64,000 bases of DNA from Corynebacterium aurimucosum ATCC 700975. Lineage in GTDB: Bacteria > Actinomycetota > Actinomycetes > Mycobacteriales > Mycobacteriaceae. The DNA lies in the NCBI RefSeq assembly GCF_000022905.1, contig NC_012590.1, forward strand, positions 62,001 through 126,000, in the 5' to 3' direction. The notes under the pieces were generated by a model that was given only the letters and a program-made list of their open reading frames with translations, did no database searches and was not told where the DNA came from. Below, in pieces: positions 41,481 to 50,470 of this stretch. The translations under genes were made by a program, and so were the position numbers. Every line of letters starts with the position of its first letter. The stretch's first letter is position 1.

Positions 41481-43421
41481 TTAAGATCGCGCCGCCACGA
41501 CGAAGGGGCCGATTTGTTGTGTGTTCCAGCCTTCCTCAAAGACCTCCGGGTTGAAGAACACCGCGCGGTAGCGCACGTTGGGCTGGTTGGGGTAGATGTC
41601 TTCAGCCAAGTGCGTCTTATAACCATCGCCGGGCTCTTCTAGATCGCCGCGGAAGATGAGGACGTCCGGCCCGCGCCACGGTGCGGACTCAAGTGACTTC
41701 GCAAACTCTTCCGGAGTCTGTTCCCAGGATTTGGAAGCCCACTCCTCGATTTGCAGGTTACGGGTGCTGAATTCTCCCAGCGGGTTGGCGTAGTTACTGG
41801 TGAAGGCGTTGAACCCGTAATAGGGGTTATAGGCCATGAAGAGCTTCTCATCGGTCAGGACAACCGTGTCGTTGGCCTCGTAGCCCTGGGCATCGATGAA
41901 CTCACGGATCTGGCCGTAATTAGCGGAAGAATCGCTGGTGTAGCGGTCCGCGCGCTCCCCGTAGCCGTCGGTATCGGTATAGGCGTGGTCCAAGGCGGTC
42001 ACGTTCGTTGCCGGGATCTGCTGGGCATAGTAAACACCGCCAAGCCCCATAAGGATGGCAAAGGCCAGGGTCACGCGCTTGTTGGTGGCTTCGCTGAACC
42101 CTTCCGGGTAGAGCGTGGGCAGGCCCATGAGGCGGACGTCGGCCAGCGCGAGGATGCCGGCCGTAGCGAAAAGCACCACGACGATCAGCTCCAGGCGGAA
42201 GCCCAGCAGCGTGCTGCCGGCGAGGGTCATGACCATGGAGGCCAAGGTCCACAGGTAGGTGCCGACAAGAGCGGTGCTCAGAGCGCGGATCTCGGGCTCG
42301 TCGATGCGCATGACGAGGTAAATCAAGCCGATCAGGCTGAGGATGCCAATGACGGACAAAGAGAGGAAAGGTGCGGGGATTTGGGTGCCCTCTTCCGGCA
42401 GGTAATGCTGCGCGGTGGACTCCAGCGGGGCGGCGGCGTGCAGCACCCCGTAGAGGTAAGGGCCCCAGGCAATCGCGGCGATGGCCAGGGAACCGGCCGC
42501 GATGGTGACCAGGTGCACGAGGGGTGCCCATGTACGTTCAGCGACGCCGGTGACCAGTGCAATGAGGCTGACGATGGTGAGCGCAACGGCGCCCGTGTAG
42601 AGCGTGTAGAAGCAGGCAGAGACTCCCAGGTAGATAGCGATTGCCGCAGTGGAGAACCAGGAAGCCCTGTAGAAAGCGTGCGAACACAGGACGGCCACCG
42701 CTGGGACACCCATGGCGATGACGGCGGAATAGGGCTCCTCAGCGCCAATGGTCAGGGTCACCGCCATGGTGGTTAAGGCAATGGCGGTGGCGACTGGCAG
42801 CGAACCGCTGAGCCTTTGCCACAGGGGAACTAGGATGCACCCGGCCACGGCCAGGGAGATAAGGCTCCACGGTTGATAAACCTCCCAGCCCGGCATGTTA
42901 AGGAGGTTCGCAAGCCGCCCGCCCATCCAGAACCAGCCCAACGGGTAGAAGGTAGGCAGGCCCTCGTAATTCATGTCCGCATAGGAGCTGGCCTCTGCGG
43001 CGCGGGTGAGGAACTGGGTGCGGAATACCTGGTCGACCTGGACGCCGTCGAGCCACAGGCGGGAGGCCGAAAGGGGCAAGCCGATACTGGTCAGCGTGAG
43101 CAGTGCGGGCGAAATGTAGCACACAGCGGTGGTGAGCCACGTCCGCCAACGGGGGCGCGGCGAAGCGCCGATCACCCACCACGCGCACAGAGCGCCCACC
43201 AACAGAACGGTGAGCGCAGTTCCCGCCGTGCTCAACGCACGGGTCACCATCGACGTACTGAACGCCGGGAGGGAGACCGTTTTGAAGGTGAAGAAGCCAA
43301 TGAGCGTAACAAGGCCGCCACCTAAAGCGGCGGCGGCGATACCCACGAGGCTGGCGCGACGTGAGAGGCGATCGGCCTCATATTCAATGGTGGGAGACGA
43401 CATGGTGGGAGACTCAGTCAT
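41481..43421 (-). CDS. aftA: Galactan 5-O-arabinofuranosyltransferase
   Basis: 646 residues from the ATG at 43421. About eleven membrane helices fill residues 25-450, with a soluble C-terminal domain (from DRYTSDSSANYGQIREFI). This GT-C enzyme adds the first arabinose to the galactan chain from decaprenylphospho-arabinose. The block NYEGLPTFYPLGWFWMGGRL in the first half and the placement between dprE2 and emb match the aftA locus of mycobacteria and corynebacteria. The gene is 32 bases upstream of emb. Confidence 0.85.
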   Translation of the reverse strand: MTESPTMSSPTIEYEADRLSRRASLVGIAAAALGGGLVTLIGFFTFKTVSLPAFSTSMVTRALSTAGTALTVLLVGALCAWWVIGASPRPRWRTWLTTAVCYISPALLTLTSIGLPLSASRLWLDGVQVDQVFRTQFLTRAAEASSYADMNYEGLPTFYPLGWFWMGGRLANLLNMPGWEVYQPWSLISLAVAGCILVPLWQRLSGSLPVATAIALTTMAVTLTIGAEEPYSAVIAMGVPAVAVLCSHAFYRASWFSTAAIAIYLGVSACFYTLYTGAVALTIVSLIALVTGVAERTWAPLVHLVTIAAGSLAIAAIAWGPYLYGVLHAAAPLESTAQHYLPEEGTQIPAPFLSLSVIGILSLIGLIYLVMRIDEPEIRALSTALVGTYLWTLASMVMTLAGSTLLGFRLELIVVVLFATAGILALADVRLMGLPTLYPEGFSEATNKRVTLAFAILMGLGGVYYAQQIPATNVTALDHAYTDTDGYGERADRYTSDSSANYGQIREFIDAQGYEANDTVVLTDEKLFMAYNPYYGFNAFTSNYANPLGEFSTRNLQIEEWASKSWEQTPEEFAKSLESAPWRGPDVLIFRGDLEEPGDGYKTHLAEDIYPNQPNVRYRAVFFNPEVFEEGWNTQQIGPFVVAARS

Positions 43422-43459
43422 GTAAGTAGTTTCCCACACGCCGTGGACTTAGCGGAACT

Positions 43460-44218
43460 TTAGAAAGGCAGCTTCCGGAAGATCGCCTGCGGGATGAACT
43501 TGAATCCCAAGGACACGTACTCAAACAGCGGGTGCACGAAGATGGACTGCTTGCCATCCAGCACTGCCTTGACGGTGGCCTTAGCCACGTCGGAGACGTT
43601 GACGGTCAGGGGAGCTTCGCCGGCTTCCGCCGACATCTTGGTGCGCACCTGGCCCGGGCGAACCACGAGTACCTTGGCGCCGGAGCCGCGCAGGGCTTCA
43701 CCGAGGTTGATGAAGAAGCCGTCCACACCGGCCTTGGAGGCGCCGTAAACAAAGTTGGAGCGGCGCACGCGCATGCCGGCGACGGAGGAGATCGCCACGA
43801 TGGTGCCGTGGCCCTGCTGCTGGAACTTCTGGCCGAGTAGGACACCGAGGGAGACCGGTGCGGTGAAGTTAGTCTGGGCCGAGGCAACTGCCTTGGCCTG
43901 GTCCTGCCACAGTTCCTCCTGGTCACCGAGGGTGCCGAAGGCAATGATGGCGACGTCGACATCGCCGCGCTCAAAGGCGCGGTTGACGACGTCCCCGTGG
44001 CCCTCGAAGTCAGTCGCGTCGAAATCGATGACCTCGACGTCGCCACCGCGGGACTCGATAGTCGCGCGGGCATCCGCGATGCGCGGGGAGTCCGCACGAG
44101 CCGCCAGGGTGACCTTGGCCGGGCCGCGCTCGAGGAATTCCTCGACGATGCCGAGGCCGATCTCGGAGGTGCCGCCGAGAAGGAGGATGTGTTGTGCTTG
44201 GCCTACTGCATTCAGCAT
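43460..44218 (-). CDS. dprE2: Decaprenylphospho-2-keto-arabinose reductase
   Basis: 252 residues. SDR fold with the cofactor loop LLLGGTSEIGLGIVEEF, Ser in AISSVAGMRVRRSN and the catalytic YGASKAGVDGF. DprE2 reduces decaprenylphosphoryl-2-keto-beta-D-erythro-pentofuranose to decaprenylphospho-arabinose, the second half of the DprE1/DprE2 epimerisation. AGAAAGGAATCACC is the ribosome site. It lies 14 bases behind dprE1, and the two are surely co-transcribed. Confidence 0.92.
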   Translation of the reverse strand: MLNAVGQAQHILLLGGTSEIGLGIVEEFLERGPAKVTLAARADSPRIADARATIESRGGDVEVIDFDATDFEGHGDVVNRAFERGDVDVAIIAFGTLGDQEELWQDQAKAVASAQTNFTAPVSLGVLLGQKFQQQGHGTIVAISSVAGMRVRRSNFVYGASKAGVDGFFINLGEALRGSGAKVLVVRPGQVRTKMSAEAGEAPLTVNVSDVAKATVKAVLDGKQSIFVHPLFEYVSLGFKFIPQAIFRKLPF

Positions 44219-44232
44219 GAGGTGATTCCTTT

Positions 44233-45648
44233 CTAGTGCAGCTCGAGGCGGCGGGACATATCGGAGGCGAAGACGCCGGTCGGGTCGATGTCGTTGCGAG
44301 TCTTGAGCCAGCCTTCGAGGCCCGGGTACATCTTGTGGAAGTTTTCCGCCGAGGTGCGGGACTCCTTGGCCAGGTAGAGGCGGCCACCGAATTCCATGAC
44401 GCGCTTATCCAGATCATCGAGGAAGGCGCCCAAGCCCGGCTTGATGGGGAAGTCCACGCAGACATTCCAGCCCGGCATCGGGTAGGACAGCGGGGCCTTG
44501 TTACCCGGGCCGAAGAGCTTGAAGACGTTGAGCGCGGAGTAGTGACCGGACTTCTGCATATCGCGGATGATGTCCTTGAAGGGCTCGACGGCGTCGGTCG
44601 GCACCACGAACTGGTACTGCAGGAAGCCGTTGGAGCCGTAGCCGCGGTTCCACTCGCCGATGAGATCCAGCGGCTGGTAGAACTGCGTGAGGTTCTTGAC
44701 CTGGTTACGTGCCGGGGCGCCCATGAGGTAGTAGGCCTCACCGATGGCCATGAGGGAAAGCTTGTTCATGGTGAAGTTCGGGAAGATATCCGGAACCGTC
44801 ATCAGCTGCGGGGCATTGAACTTCAGCGGGTCCTTCGCCAGCTTCGGGGCGAGCTCCTCCAGCTGCTCCAGGGTGGCCAGGGAGCCGCGGGAAATAGTGG
44901 AGCGGCCCAGCTTTGGCTCCGGGGAGATGACGTCGAACCATGCGGAGGAGTACGTGTAGTTGTGCTCCGAGCCATCGGAGTGGAAGGCCACGGTCTCATC
45001 GAGGTTATCCGTGCGGTCGGTATCCGCGATGAAGTAGGCGGTTTCCGTCTTCGTCATCTTGATCTTGGCGCGCAGGATGATGCCGGTCAGGCCCATGCCG
45101 CCGACGGTGGCCCAGAAAAGATCGCCGCTCGGGTCATCCTCAGAGCCTTCCGGGGCTAGGTGCAGTACGCGGCCATCTGCCACGAGCAGCTCCATGGAGG
45201 TGACGTGGTCGCCGAAAGAACCGGCGGAGTGGTGGTTCTTGCCGTGGATGTCCGGGCCAATAGCACCGCCGATGGTGACCTGGCGGGTACCCGGCAGAAC
45301 AGGAACCCACAGGCCGTATGGCAGGGCGGCCTTCATGAGCTGGTCGAGGGTGACACCACCGTCGACGTCGACAATGCCCGACTCCGGATCGATGGAGTGG
45401 ATCTTGTTGAGCGGTTGCATGTCGATGACCAGGCCACCGGCGTTCTGCGCGGGGTCGCCATAGGAGCGGCCCATACCGCGGGCGATGACGCCGCGGCGCA
45501 GGTGGGAAGGCTTATCAGCATTGTCCTCAGCCACCTGGGCGACGGCCGTCTTGATGACGTCGACGTCTGGGGTGGACAAAACGTGGGCGGTTGTCGCCGC
45601 CGTGCGGCCCCAACCGTGGAGGGACTTCTCAGTAGTATGCAGTTCCAT
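44233..45648 (-). CDS. dprE1: Decaprenylphospho-ribose 2'-oxidase
   Basis: 471 residues. FAD-binding PCMH fold with [17 protein letters not shown] and [20 protein letters not shown]. The C-terminal substrate domain includes [13 protein letters not shown]. Its Cys (about residue 397) is equivalent to Cys387 of M. tuberculosis DprE1, the residue attacked by benzothiazinones, so sensitivity is expected. It oxidises decaprenylphospho-ribose to the 2-keto form used by DprE2. It is the first gene of a dprE1-dprE2-aftA-emb run. Confidence 0.93.
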   Translation of the reverse strand: MELHTTEKSLHGWGRTAATTAHVLSTPDVDVIKTAVAQVAEDNADKPSHLRRGVIARGMGRSYGDPAQNAGGLVIDMQPLNKIHSIDPESGIVDVDGGVTLDQLMKAALPYGLWVPVLPGTRQVTIGGAIGPDIHGKNHHSAGSFGDHVTSMELLVADGRVLHLAPEGSEDDPSGDLFWATVGGMGLTGIILRAKIKMTKTETAYFIADTDRTDNLDETVAFHSDGSEHNYTYSSAWFDVISPEPKLGRSTISRGSLATLEQLEELAPKLAKDPLKFNAPQLMTVPDIFPNFTMNKLSLMAIGEAYYLMGAPARNQVKNLTQFYQPLDLIGEWNRGYGSNGFLQYQFVVPTDAVEPFKDIIRDMQKSGHYSALNVFKLFGPGNKAPLSYPMPGWNVCVDFPIKPGLGAFLDDLDKRVMEFGGRLYLAKESRTSAENFHKMYPGLEGWLKTRNDIDPTGVFASDMSRRLELH

Positions 45649-45750
45649 CTCTTACTCTTTGATTCGATGTGATGGGTCGGTTTTCTACACTACCTAGGCG
45701 GTCGTGCCTGTGGCGGGAGTGAAAACGTGAGATTAGGTACAAAAGCCAAG

Positions 45751-45765
45751 TAAACGGAACGTTTA
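45751..45765. promoter_or_regulatory. Inverted repeat upstream of dprE1
   Basis: TAAACG-GAA-CGTTTA is a 6-bp inverted repeat 103 bases before the dprE1 start, in the 148-base spacer behind the upstream small gene. It is a candidate regulator site; the protein is unknown. Confidence 0.3.
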
Positions 45766-45796
45766 TATTGCCCGAGTCTGTGGTTTTAGTTCGGAA

Positions 45797-46075
45797 TTAG
45801 TACAGATCCATGATCTCGCGGATTTCTTCCGGCAGTTCTTCTTGGGAGCTAATCTCTGGACCTTCGTAGGCGCGCAGGATCTCATAGACGCGGCCGCGCG
45901 AAGTGGAATCGAGGATGGGAAGTTCCTCGGCGATGAGCCGCGTCATAAAACCATTGAGCGGCAGCGATGTGTGTTCGGTCGCCAGAAAGTGGCCGTGACG
46001 CTTGTCGTCCTCGGCGCGCTCATCTTGCGCTGCTCGCTGTGCCGGGGTGAGATGCTCTTTTTTAGAGGAGTACAT
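45797..46075 (-). CDS. Small hypothetical protein
   Basis: 92 residues, soluble and highly charged (MYSSKKEHLTPAQRAAQDER at the start, EELPEEIREIMDLY at the end). No family motif recognised. TAGGCT (complement of 46083-46088) lies seven bases before the ATG, marking a leaderless promoter, 36 bases from the divergent membrane-protein gene at 46112. It sits between the arabinogalactan genes, so conservation there could be tested. Confidence 0.6.
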   Translation of the reverse strand: MYSSKKEHLTPAQRAAQDERAEDDKRHGHFLATEHTSLPLNGFMTRLIAEELPILDSTSRGRVYEILRAYEGPEISSQEELPEEIREIMDLY

Positions 46076-46111
46076 GCACGGTAGCCTACCGCCCGCCTAA
46101 AGTGGGGCGGT

Positions 46112-46534
46112 ATGACCTCTCCCAAGCAAGATAATTATGCGCTGGATGACACCCTCGCCGGACGCATCACCCAAGCCGCGGCCGTGGGCATCATGACCGC
46201 ATTCCCCGACTGGATTAAGAATAAGACTGCGCTCGTTTTCGCCTATGTGCTGTCCTTCCTCGGGTTCGGCGCGCTGGTGGCCATTACTAATGCCGAGAGC
46301 CACGAGGACCGGCCGGAGCCGGAGACTCCCGACGTTCCCGTGTGGGCCATCCCGGTTGCCTTCGGCATTCTGCTGCTGGGCGGATGGATCACCGTAAAGA
46401 CTGAGCGCAGCGTGGTGCGATTTATTCGTCGCCGCGGGGTGGCAAAACCCTGGACCGTCTGGGGCGGAATCAGTGCTGCCATCGTCTTCATTCTCAGCGA
46501 GCTTGAAGCACGTGAGCTCACCGCCCGCAACTAA
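46112..46534 (+). CDS. Small membrane protein in the arabinogalactan locus
   Basis: 140 residues with three membrane helices (about residues 40-60, 78-98 and 115-132) and a basic loop (KTERSVVRFIRRRGVAKP). TAAAGT (46098-46103) eight bases before the ATG supports the start. No recognised family. Its position between dprE1 and the GtrA genes suggests a role near cell-wall polymer assembly, but that is only context. Confidence 0.6.
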   Translation: MTSPKQDNYALDDTLAGRITQAAAVGIMTAFPDWIKNKTALVFAYVLSFLGFGALVAITNAESHEDRPEPETPDVPVWAIPVAFGILLLGGWITVKTERSVVRFIRRRGVAKPWTVWGGISAAIVFILSELEARELTARN

Positions 46535-46554
46535 AAATGCGTATGGTGGGGCAC

Positions 46555-47430
46555 ATGAGCTCAAAGGTCACAGATTTGGCGCAGGTCCGCGCCAATCGTG
46601 GTGATTCTGCTCGAACCCTGCTGTGCCAGGTATCTAACGTCCGCGCAGATGCGGAGGTTCACCGTCAGATCGGTTTCTCTGATGCGCTCACGTTGGAAGA
46701 GCTCCACCATATTCTTGAAATCTGCTTCGGTCTGCCGCACGAGGATTCTCCGTGGCACTTCTTTGAGCACACCGAAGCCCGTGGCCAACGAATCGATCCA
46801 AGCCACACTGTGCGCGAGTTTTTGAGCCGCGAGGGCGAGCAGGTTGATTACGCCTGGGGGCTGTGGGATTTCGAGATCGTTGTGGTGGAGACCTACCCGC
46901 GCGATAGCGGCACGCCGGAGGCCCTGTGTGTGGGCGGTTCCGGTTCTTTCCAGACACCTTTTGATCTCACCGCCGTGAATGCGGAGCTCACTGGCCAGGA
47001 AACCATTGATGAGGTTCTGGATCTTGTGGCTAGTCCCGTTCGCGCGCTGATTGAAAGAACCCGGCTGTGCGATTTTGTTCCGCTCCTCCAAGCGCTGGAC
47101 CTGAAGCGTGAGGTCAGCATTGAGGCTGAGGTGTTTCGCCAGCTGCGCACCTTGCCGCGTGAGGTGACGAACGAGGGCAAGGATGCTTTCTGGTCCATGG
47201 CTCTAGCGCTATCCTGCATGGGCGGGCGCGAATTGACCGATTCCGTAGCGGAGACGTCCATGGCCGCGCTGGGGTGGGTCGACGATGATGGGGAGGAATT
47301 GCATGGTTCGGCGATCCGGGAGCTGTGCTCGGCTTCGCTTAAGGTGCTTTCTTCTCTCGGCGCCTATGGTGAAAACGCCGTCGCACCCGTGGACCGCCTG
47401 GACATTTACCGCGCCCTTGTCCGCGGGTAG
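46555..47430 (+). CDS. Plasmid pRiA4b ORF-3-like domain protein
   Basis: 291 residues from the ATG at 46555, with TATGGT (46542-46547) seven bases upstream. LTLEELHHILEICFGLPHED followed by PWHFFEHT resembles the pRiA4b ORF-3 fold, found in plasmid and IS1096-type passenger proteins as well as chromosomal proteins. The C-terminal half (about 130 residues) is helical and unrecognised. The function of this domain is not known. The stop codon TAG is part of the -10 hexamer of the next gene. Confidence 0.55.
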   Translation: MSSKVTDLAQVRANRGDSARTLLCQVSNVRADAEVHRQIGFSDALTLEELHHILEICFGLPHEDSPWHFFEHTEARGQRIDPSHTVREFLSREGEQVDYAWGLWDFEIVVVETYPRDSGTPEALCVGGSGSFQTPFDLTAVNAELTGQETIDEVLDLVASPVRALIERTRLCDFVPLLQALDLKREVSIEAEVFRQLRTLPREVTNEGKDAFWSMALALSCMGGRELTDSVAETSMAALGWVDDDGEELHGSAIRELCSASLKVLSSLGAYGENAVAPVDRLDIYRALVRG

Positions 47431-47441
47431 AGTATTTCGCC

Positions 47442-47852
47442 GTGACTGAACCTACCTCTAGCATGAAGACCCAACTCGTGCGCTTCGTATCCGTCGGTGT
47501 TTTCACCGCGGCGATTGATTATGGCCTTACCCTCTTTCTGACGTACCTAGGCCTGCACCGTTCTTTGGCGAAGGCGATTGGCTGGGTCTTCGGCACCATC
47601 GCCGCCTATGTGGCGAATGCCCGGTGGACTTTTGGAGCCCAAGTTTCTGGTCGCACCGCCGGCGCGGTGGGCTTGTTGTATCTGTCTACTTTCGCCGTGC
47701 AGAATTTCTTGTATTGGGTGCTCAACGCTCCGCTAATCAGCCTGGGCTTCGACGGCGCGCTGAAGGACACCATCGCCTTCGTCATTGCACAGGGCGTGGC
47801 CACGGTGACCAACTTCGCCATTCAGCGCGCCTTCATCTTCAAAGGAAAGTAA
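47442..47852 (+). CDS. GtrA family membrane protein (first of a tandem pair)
   Basis: 136 residues with GTG start. TAGAGT (47428-47433) lies eight bases before it. Four membrane helices with the GtrA pattern: RFVSVGVFTAAIDYGLTLFL, VFGTIAAYVANARWTF and FVIAQGVATVTNFAIQRAF. In M. tuberculosis the GtrA protein Rv3789 lies beside dprE1 and is needed for arabinan assembly, with a proposed role in moving or docking decaprenylphospho-arabinose substrates. This gene or the next occupies the same position. Confidence 0.85.
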   Translation: MTEPTSSMKTQLVRFVSVGVFTAAIDYGLTLFLTYLGLHRSLAKAIGWVFGTIAAYVANARWTFGAQVSGRTAGAVGLLYLSTFAVQNFLYWVLNAPLISLGFDGALKDTIAFVIAQGVATVTNFAIQRAFIFKGK

Positions 47853-47854
47853 CC

Positions 47855-48310
47855 ATGCCCGGTCGCGCCGAACGCCTCTCACGGTCAAATTCCCTGCAGG
47901 CGCAGGGCACGAAGTTCGCGATCACGGGAGCTATTGCCGCGCTTATCGACGTCTCCCTGACCTGGCTCTTTCAAATTGGCTTAGGGGTATTCGGCGATGT
48001 GGCCTCGCGGACCGTTGGCTTTTCCGCCGGTACCTTCGTGGCCTACCTGCTGAATCGGCGGTGGACCTTCAACGCGCGGGCATCGAAGCGCCGCTTTGCT
48101 GCCGTGTTTGCCACCTACGCCATGACCTATGCGATCAACATTGTGCTGTATCGCTGGGCCTTCCCCTTCTTTGACCACACGCTGGATTGGCCTTCGTCCT
48201 GGGCGTTGGCGGTGGCTTTCGTGATTGCCCAGGGCACGGCAACGCTGATTAACTTCTTTGTGCAGCGGTGGGTGATTTTCCGCAGCACGCGCAAGTCCTT
48301 TGAGTTTTAG
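47855..48310 (+). CDS. GtrA family membrane protein (second of a tandem pair)
   Basis: 151 residues from the ATG at 47855, two bases after the first GtrA gene. It shares the pattern: KFAITGAIAALIDVSLTWLF, GFSAGTFVAYLLNRRWTFNA and FVIAQGTATLINFFVQRWVI. The N-terminus is longer and basic (MPGRAERLSRSNSLQ), and the C-terminus is also basic. Sequence similarity with its neighbour is limited to the family motif positions, so it is an old duplication or a heterodimer partner. It converges with glfT1 by four bases. Confidence 0.85.
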   Translation: MPGRAERLSRSNSLQAQGTKFAITGAIAALIDVSLTWLFQIGLGVFGDVASRTVGFSAGTFVAYLLNRRWTFNARASKRRFAAVFATYAMTYAINIVLYRWAFPFFDHTLDWPSSWALAVAFVIAQGTATLINFFVQRWVIFRSTRKSFEF

Positions 48311-49212
48311 GGCCGGCGGAAGTCTTCTTTGCGGCCGCGGTTGTGCAGGCGCAGCCATTCCATGAATCCCTTCACGTCATGTTGCTGCACGATGAAGAAC
48401 CAGCCGAAACGTGCGAATTCCTGCGGCAGGAGCTTGCGCATGCCGCGTTGCCATAGAAGATAGCCGCGGTTGCGGTAGGTGAAGAAGCGCTTGAACTCGC
48501 CCTTCGGGTATTGCGTGTGCATTTTGCCGCCGAGGATGGGCTTGAACTCATCGGAGCCATCTGGGTGCAGGTAGCTGGTGGTCAGCGCGGTGCCGAAGTT
48601 TAGGCCCGAGTTGACTAGACGGCGGTGGTATTCCACTTCATCGCCGCGGATGAACAGGCGGTAGTCCGGTACGCCGATGATCTCCATGGCTTCGGCGGAG
48701 ATAAGCGCCCCGTTGAAGAGGGAGGCGATGCCGGGGAGGAAATCCCCTTCCAGCTCGCTCATGTAGCGCCGCCACACCAAGCCCTGGCGCAGCGGGAAAG
48801 CCAGCTTGGCGGGCTCATTGATATTGCACACGGCGGGGGATACTTCGTGGAGTGCGTTGTTTTCCGCAACTCGGTACAGCTCCTCTAGTACGTGGTGGTC
48901 AGCGGGGCGGCCGTCATCGTCAGCACACCACACCGCATCCGCGCCGAGGGCCAGCGCCGTCAGGAAGCCCAACGCGAAGCCTCCCGCACCGCCCAGGTTG
49001 GTTTCGGAAGGCACGTAGACGGCGCGCTCACCAGCTAGTTCGTGGAGGAGATCCTCTACTGCTGCTTCCGCACCGTTATCCACCACGATCACCCACTGCA
49101 CTGGGTGTGTCTGGTTCACCACCTGCTCAAGGGAGGCGCGCAGCAGCTCCACGCGCTGGTGGGTGACGATCACAGCGGCCGTCGTTCCGGCCTGGGACAG
49201 AGTGGCAGTCAT
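48307..49212 (-). CDS. glfT1: Galactofuranosyltransferase GlfT1
   Basis: 301 residues, GT-A fold of family GT2. VIVTHQRVELLRASLEQVV begins the nucleotide-binding domain, WCADDDGRPADHHVLEEL is the DxD region, and FIRGDEVEYHRRLV holds the catalytic acidic residues. GlfT1 starts the galactan by adding the first galactofuranose residues to the decaprenyl-PP-GlcNAc-rhamnose linker, on the cytoplasmic face. In mycobacteria it lies between the wzt and wzm exporter genes; here they are 1.8 kb away on the same strand, separated by a GNAT gene and small secreted proteins. Confidence 0.88.
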   Translation of the reverse strand: MTATLSQAGTTAAVIVTHQRVELLRASLEQVVNQTHPVQWVIVVDNGAEAAVEDLLHELAGERAVYVPSETNLGGAGGFALGFLTALALGADAVWCADDDGRPADHHVLEELYRVAENNALHEVSPAVCNINEPAKLAFPLRQGLVWRRYMSELEGDFLPGIASLFNGALISAEAMEIIGVPDYRLFIRGDEVEYHRRLVNSGLNFGTALTTSYLHPDGSDEFKPILGGKMHTQYPKGEFKRFFTYRNRGYLLWQRGMRKLLPQEFARFGWFFIVQQHDVKGFMEWLRLHNRGRKEDFRRP

Positions 49213-49272
49213 GGGTTCTATTGTGCCACTCGCATGTGGCGCTCAGGTGCGTGACATGGAGGTGACCAAGGT

Positions 49273-49680
49273 TTAGGCGTTGAAGCCCGGAACCTTGATG
49301 AGGCCGGAGTTCACAGCATTGACCACACCAGCAATGAGGCCGAGCACAATTGCGGCGATGGAGGTGCCAACGAGGATCTCGGCGGTGGTGCCCACCGGGT
49401 ATTCCTTGGCGGAGCCGGCAGTCTCAAGGCCCTCCTTGATTTCCTCAGGGGTGCTGCTGCCCTTGCTGCTGATAGCTTCAGCGCCCTTTTCAATGCCGTA
49501 ATTCACGGAGGAGGCGTAGCCATCGCCGCCGACGGCTTCCTTGAGTCCTTGCTTCAGAATGTAGCCAAAGACCTCGCCCTCGGAGACCTCAGAAGATCCC
49601 TTCTCAGCAGCAGTTGCCGGGGCAATGGACAGGGACAATGCAGTAGCGGCAGCAACGGCAGCAGCAGTGAAACGCTTCAT
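49273..49680 (-). CDS. Small secreted protein with C-terminal membrane segment
   Basis: 135 residues from MKRFTAAAV at 49680, with AAGGAG as ribosome site. The signal peptide ends near APATAA. The mature part begins with GYILKQGLKEAVGGDGYASS, and ends with a hydrophobic helix (EILVGTSIAAIVLGLIAGVV) and a short tail (LIKVPGFNA). It is paralogous to the interrupted gene at 49817-50203: both start MKRF-A, keep a GGILKEA/YILKQGLKEA block and a VGTT-x-x-IL element. Function unknown. A terminator-like hairpin lies upstream at 49756-49782. Confidence 0.65.
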   Translation of the reverse strand: MKRFTAAAVAAATALSLSIAPATAAEKGSSEVSEGEVFGYILKQGLKEAVGGDGYASSVNYGIEKGAEAISSKGSSTPEEIKEGLETAGSAKEYPVGTTAEILVGTSIAAIVLGLIAGVVNAVNSGLIKVPGFNA

Positions 49681-49750
49681 GGAGGTACTCCTTGAGAGAA
49701 AAGTAGTTATGAGGAAGTAAAGGAAGGGATTGTGTAAACGTTCGTGATAT

Positions 49751-49782
49751 GGAAAAGCTCCAGCCCACAAAGGACTGGAGCT
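49751..49782 (-). terminator. Intrinsic terminator between the two secreted-protein paralogs
   Basis: On the minus strand AGCTCCAG (49775-49782) pairs with CTGGAGCT (49756-49763), followed by TTTT. It ends the transcript of the upstream paralog before the downstream one. Confidence 0.8.
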
Positions 49783-49816
49783 AGAAATTCAAAGCTAAAA
49801 GCTTGATGCGTTCAGA

Positions 49817-50203
49817 TTAGAACGGAAGGGAAACGCCCGGGATGAGGCCGTTCTGAACTGCGGTGTAAGCAGCGCCGAGGACGGCTACTGCAACACCGGT
49901 TCACCAAAGAATGTCGAAGGTGGTGCCAACGGTCCAGCCGTTTGCCGCGTCGGCCTTAAAGGAGCTGAAAAGGGGAGTGCGGCTCTGGTCGTCCTCGCGG
50001 TTTTCAAGAATATTCTCTACGGAGGAGGTCATGCCGTCTTGACCGGCTGCCTCTTTCAGGATGCCTCCGATGACGTAACCAGTGGTGTATGCGTCGTTGG
50101 AAGAGCCGTTCTTAGCATTCGGGTCACCGGCAGCAGAGGCAACACCAGTGGACAGGGACAGTGCGGTAGCGGCGGCAACAACGCCAGCAGCGAAACGCTT
50201 CAT
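49817..50203 (-). pseudogene. Paralogous small secreted protein with an in-frame TGA
   Basis: Starting at 50203 (AAGGAG ribosome site), the frame encodes signal peptide MKRFAAGVVAAATALSLS and a mature domain with GYVIGGILKEAAGQDG. It meets a TGA at codon 101 (49901-49903). The same frame then continues for 27 residues (TGVAVAVLGAAYTAVQNGLI, PGVSLPF) to a TAA at 49817-49819. That tail aligns with the membrane segment of the intact paralog at 49273. One base change (for example GGA to TGA) would account for it. The truncated form would be a freely secreted 100-residue protein. Sequencing error is not excluded. Confidence 0.7.
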
Positions 50204-50320
50204 GATAGGGCTCCTTAGAGTTAAGAGAGAACGGTGCCTGTGATTCAGGCTCGCGAAAATTTTGAGTTGAGAGGACCTAAGAAAAAGAATAAATCGTAAA
50301 AATATCTATCGCGCTGCACC

Positions 50321-50334
50321 CATACAGGGGTATG
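50321..50334. promoter_or_regulatory. Inverted repeat upstream of the secreted-protein pair
   Basis: CATAC-AGGG-GTATG sits in the 267-base spacer between the interrupted secreted-protein gene and the divergent GNAT gene. The wider ACCC-N6-GGGT pattern recalls copper-repressor operators, but the match is loose. Confidence 0.25.
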
Positions 50335-50470
50335 CATTCTTCCAGCGCATGGGCTTAAAAGAGGTGTTTTGGTTTAGTGCTAGGTGCTTTCAACTGAAAA
50401 GCAATCGTGGTCTATGCCGGTGCATTATCGCAGGCTATTTTAAGGACGCTGCACACAGTACAGTGATCTC

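Noticed and set aside
50318..50334. Copper-repressor operator
   Set aside because: ACCC-N6-GGGT only loosely resembles known copper operators and the adjacent genes have no copper-related motif; kept only as a low-confidence inverted repeat.
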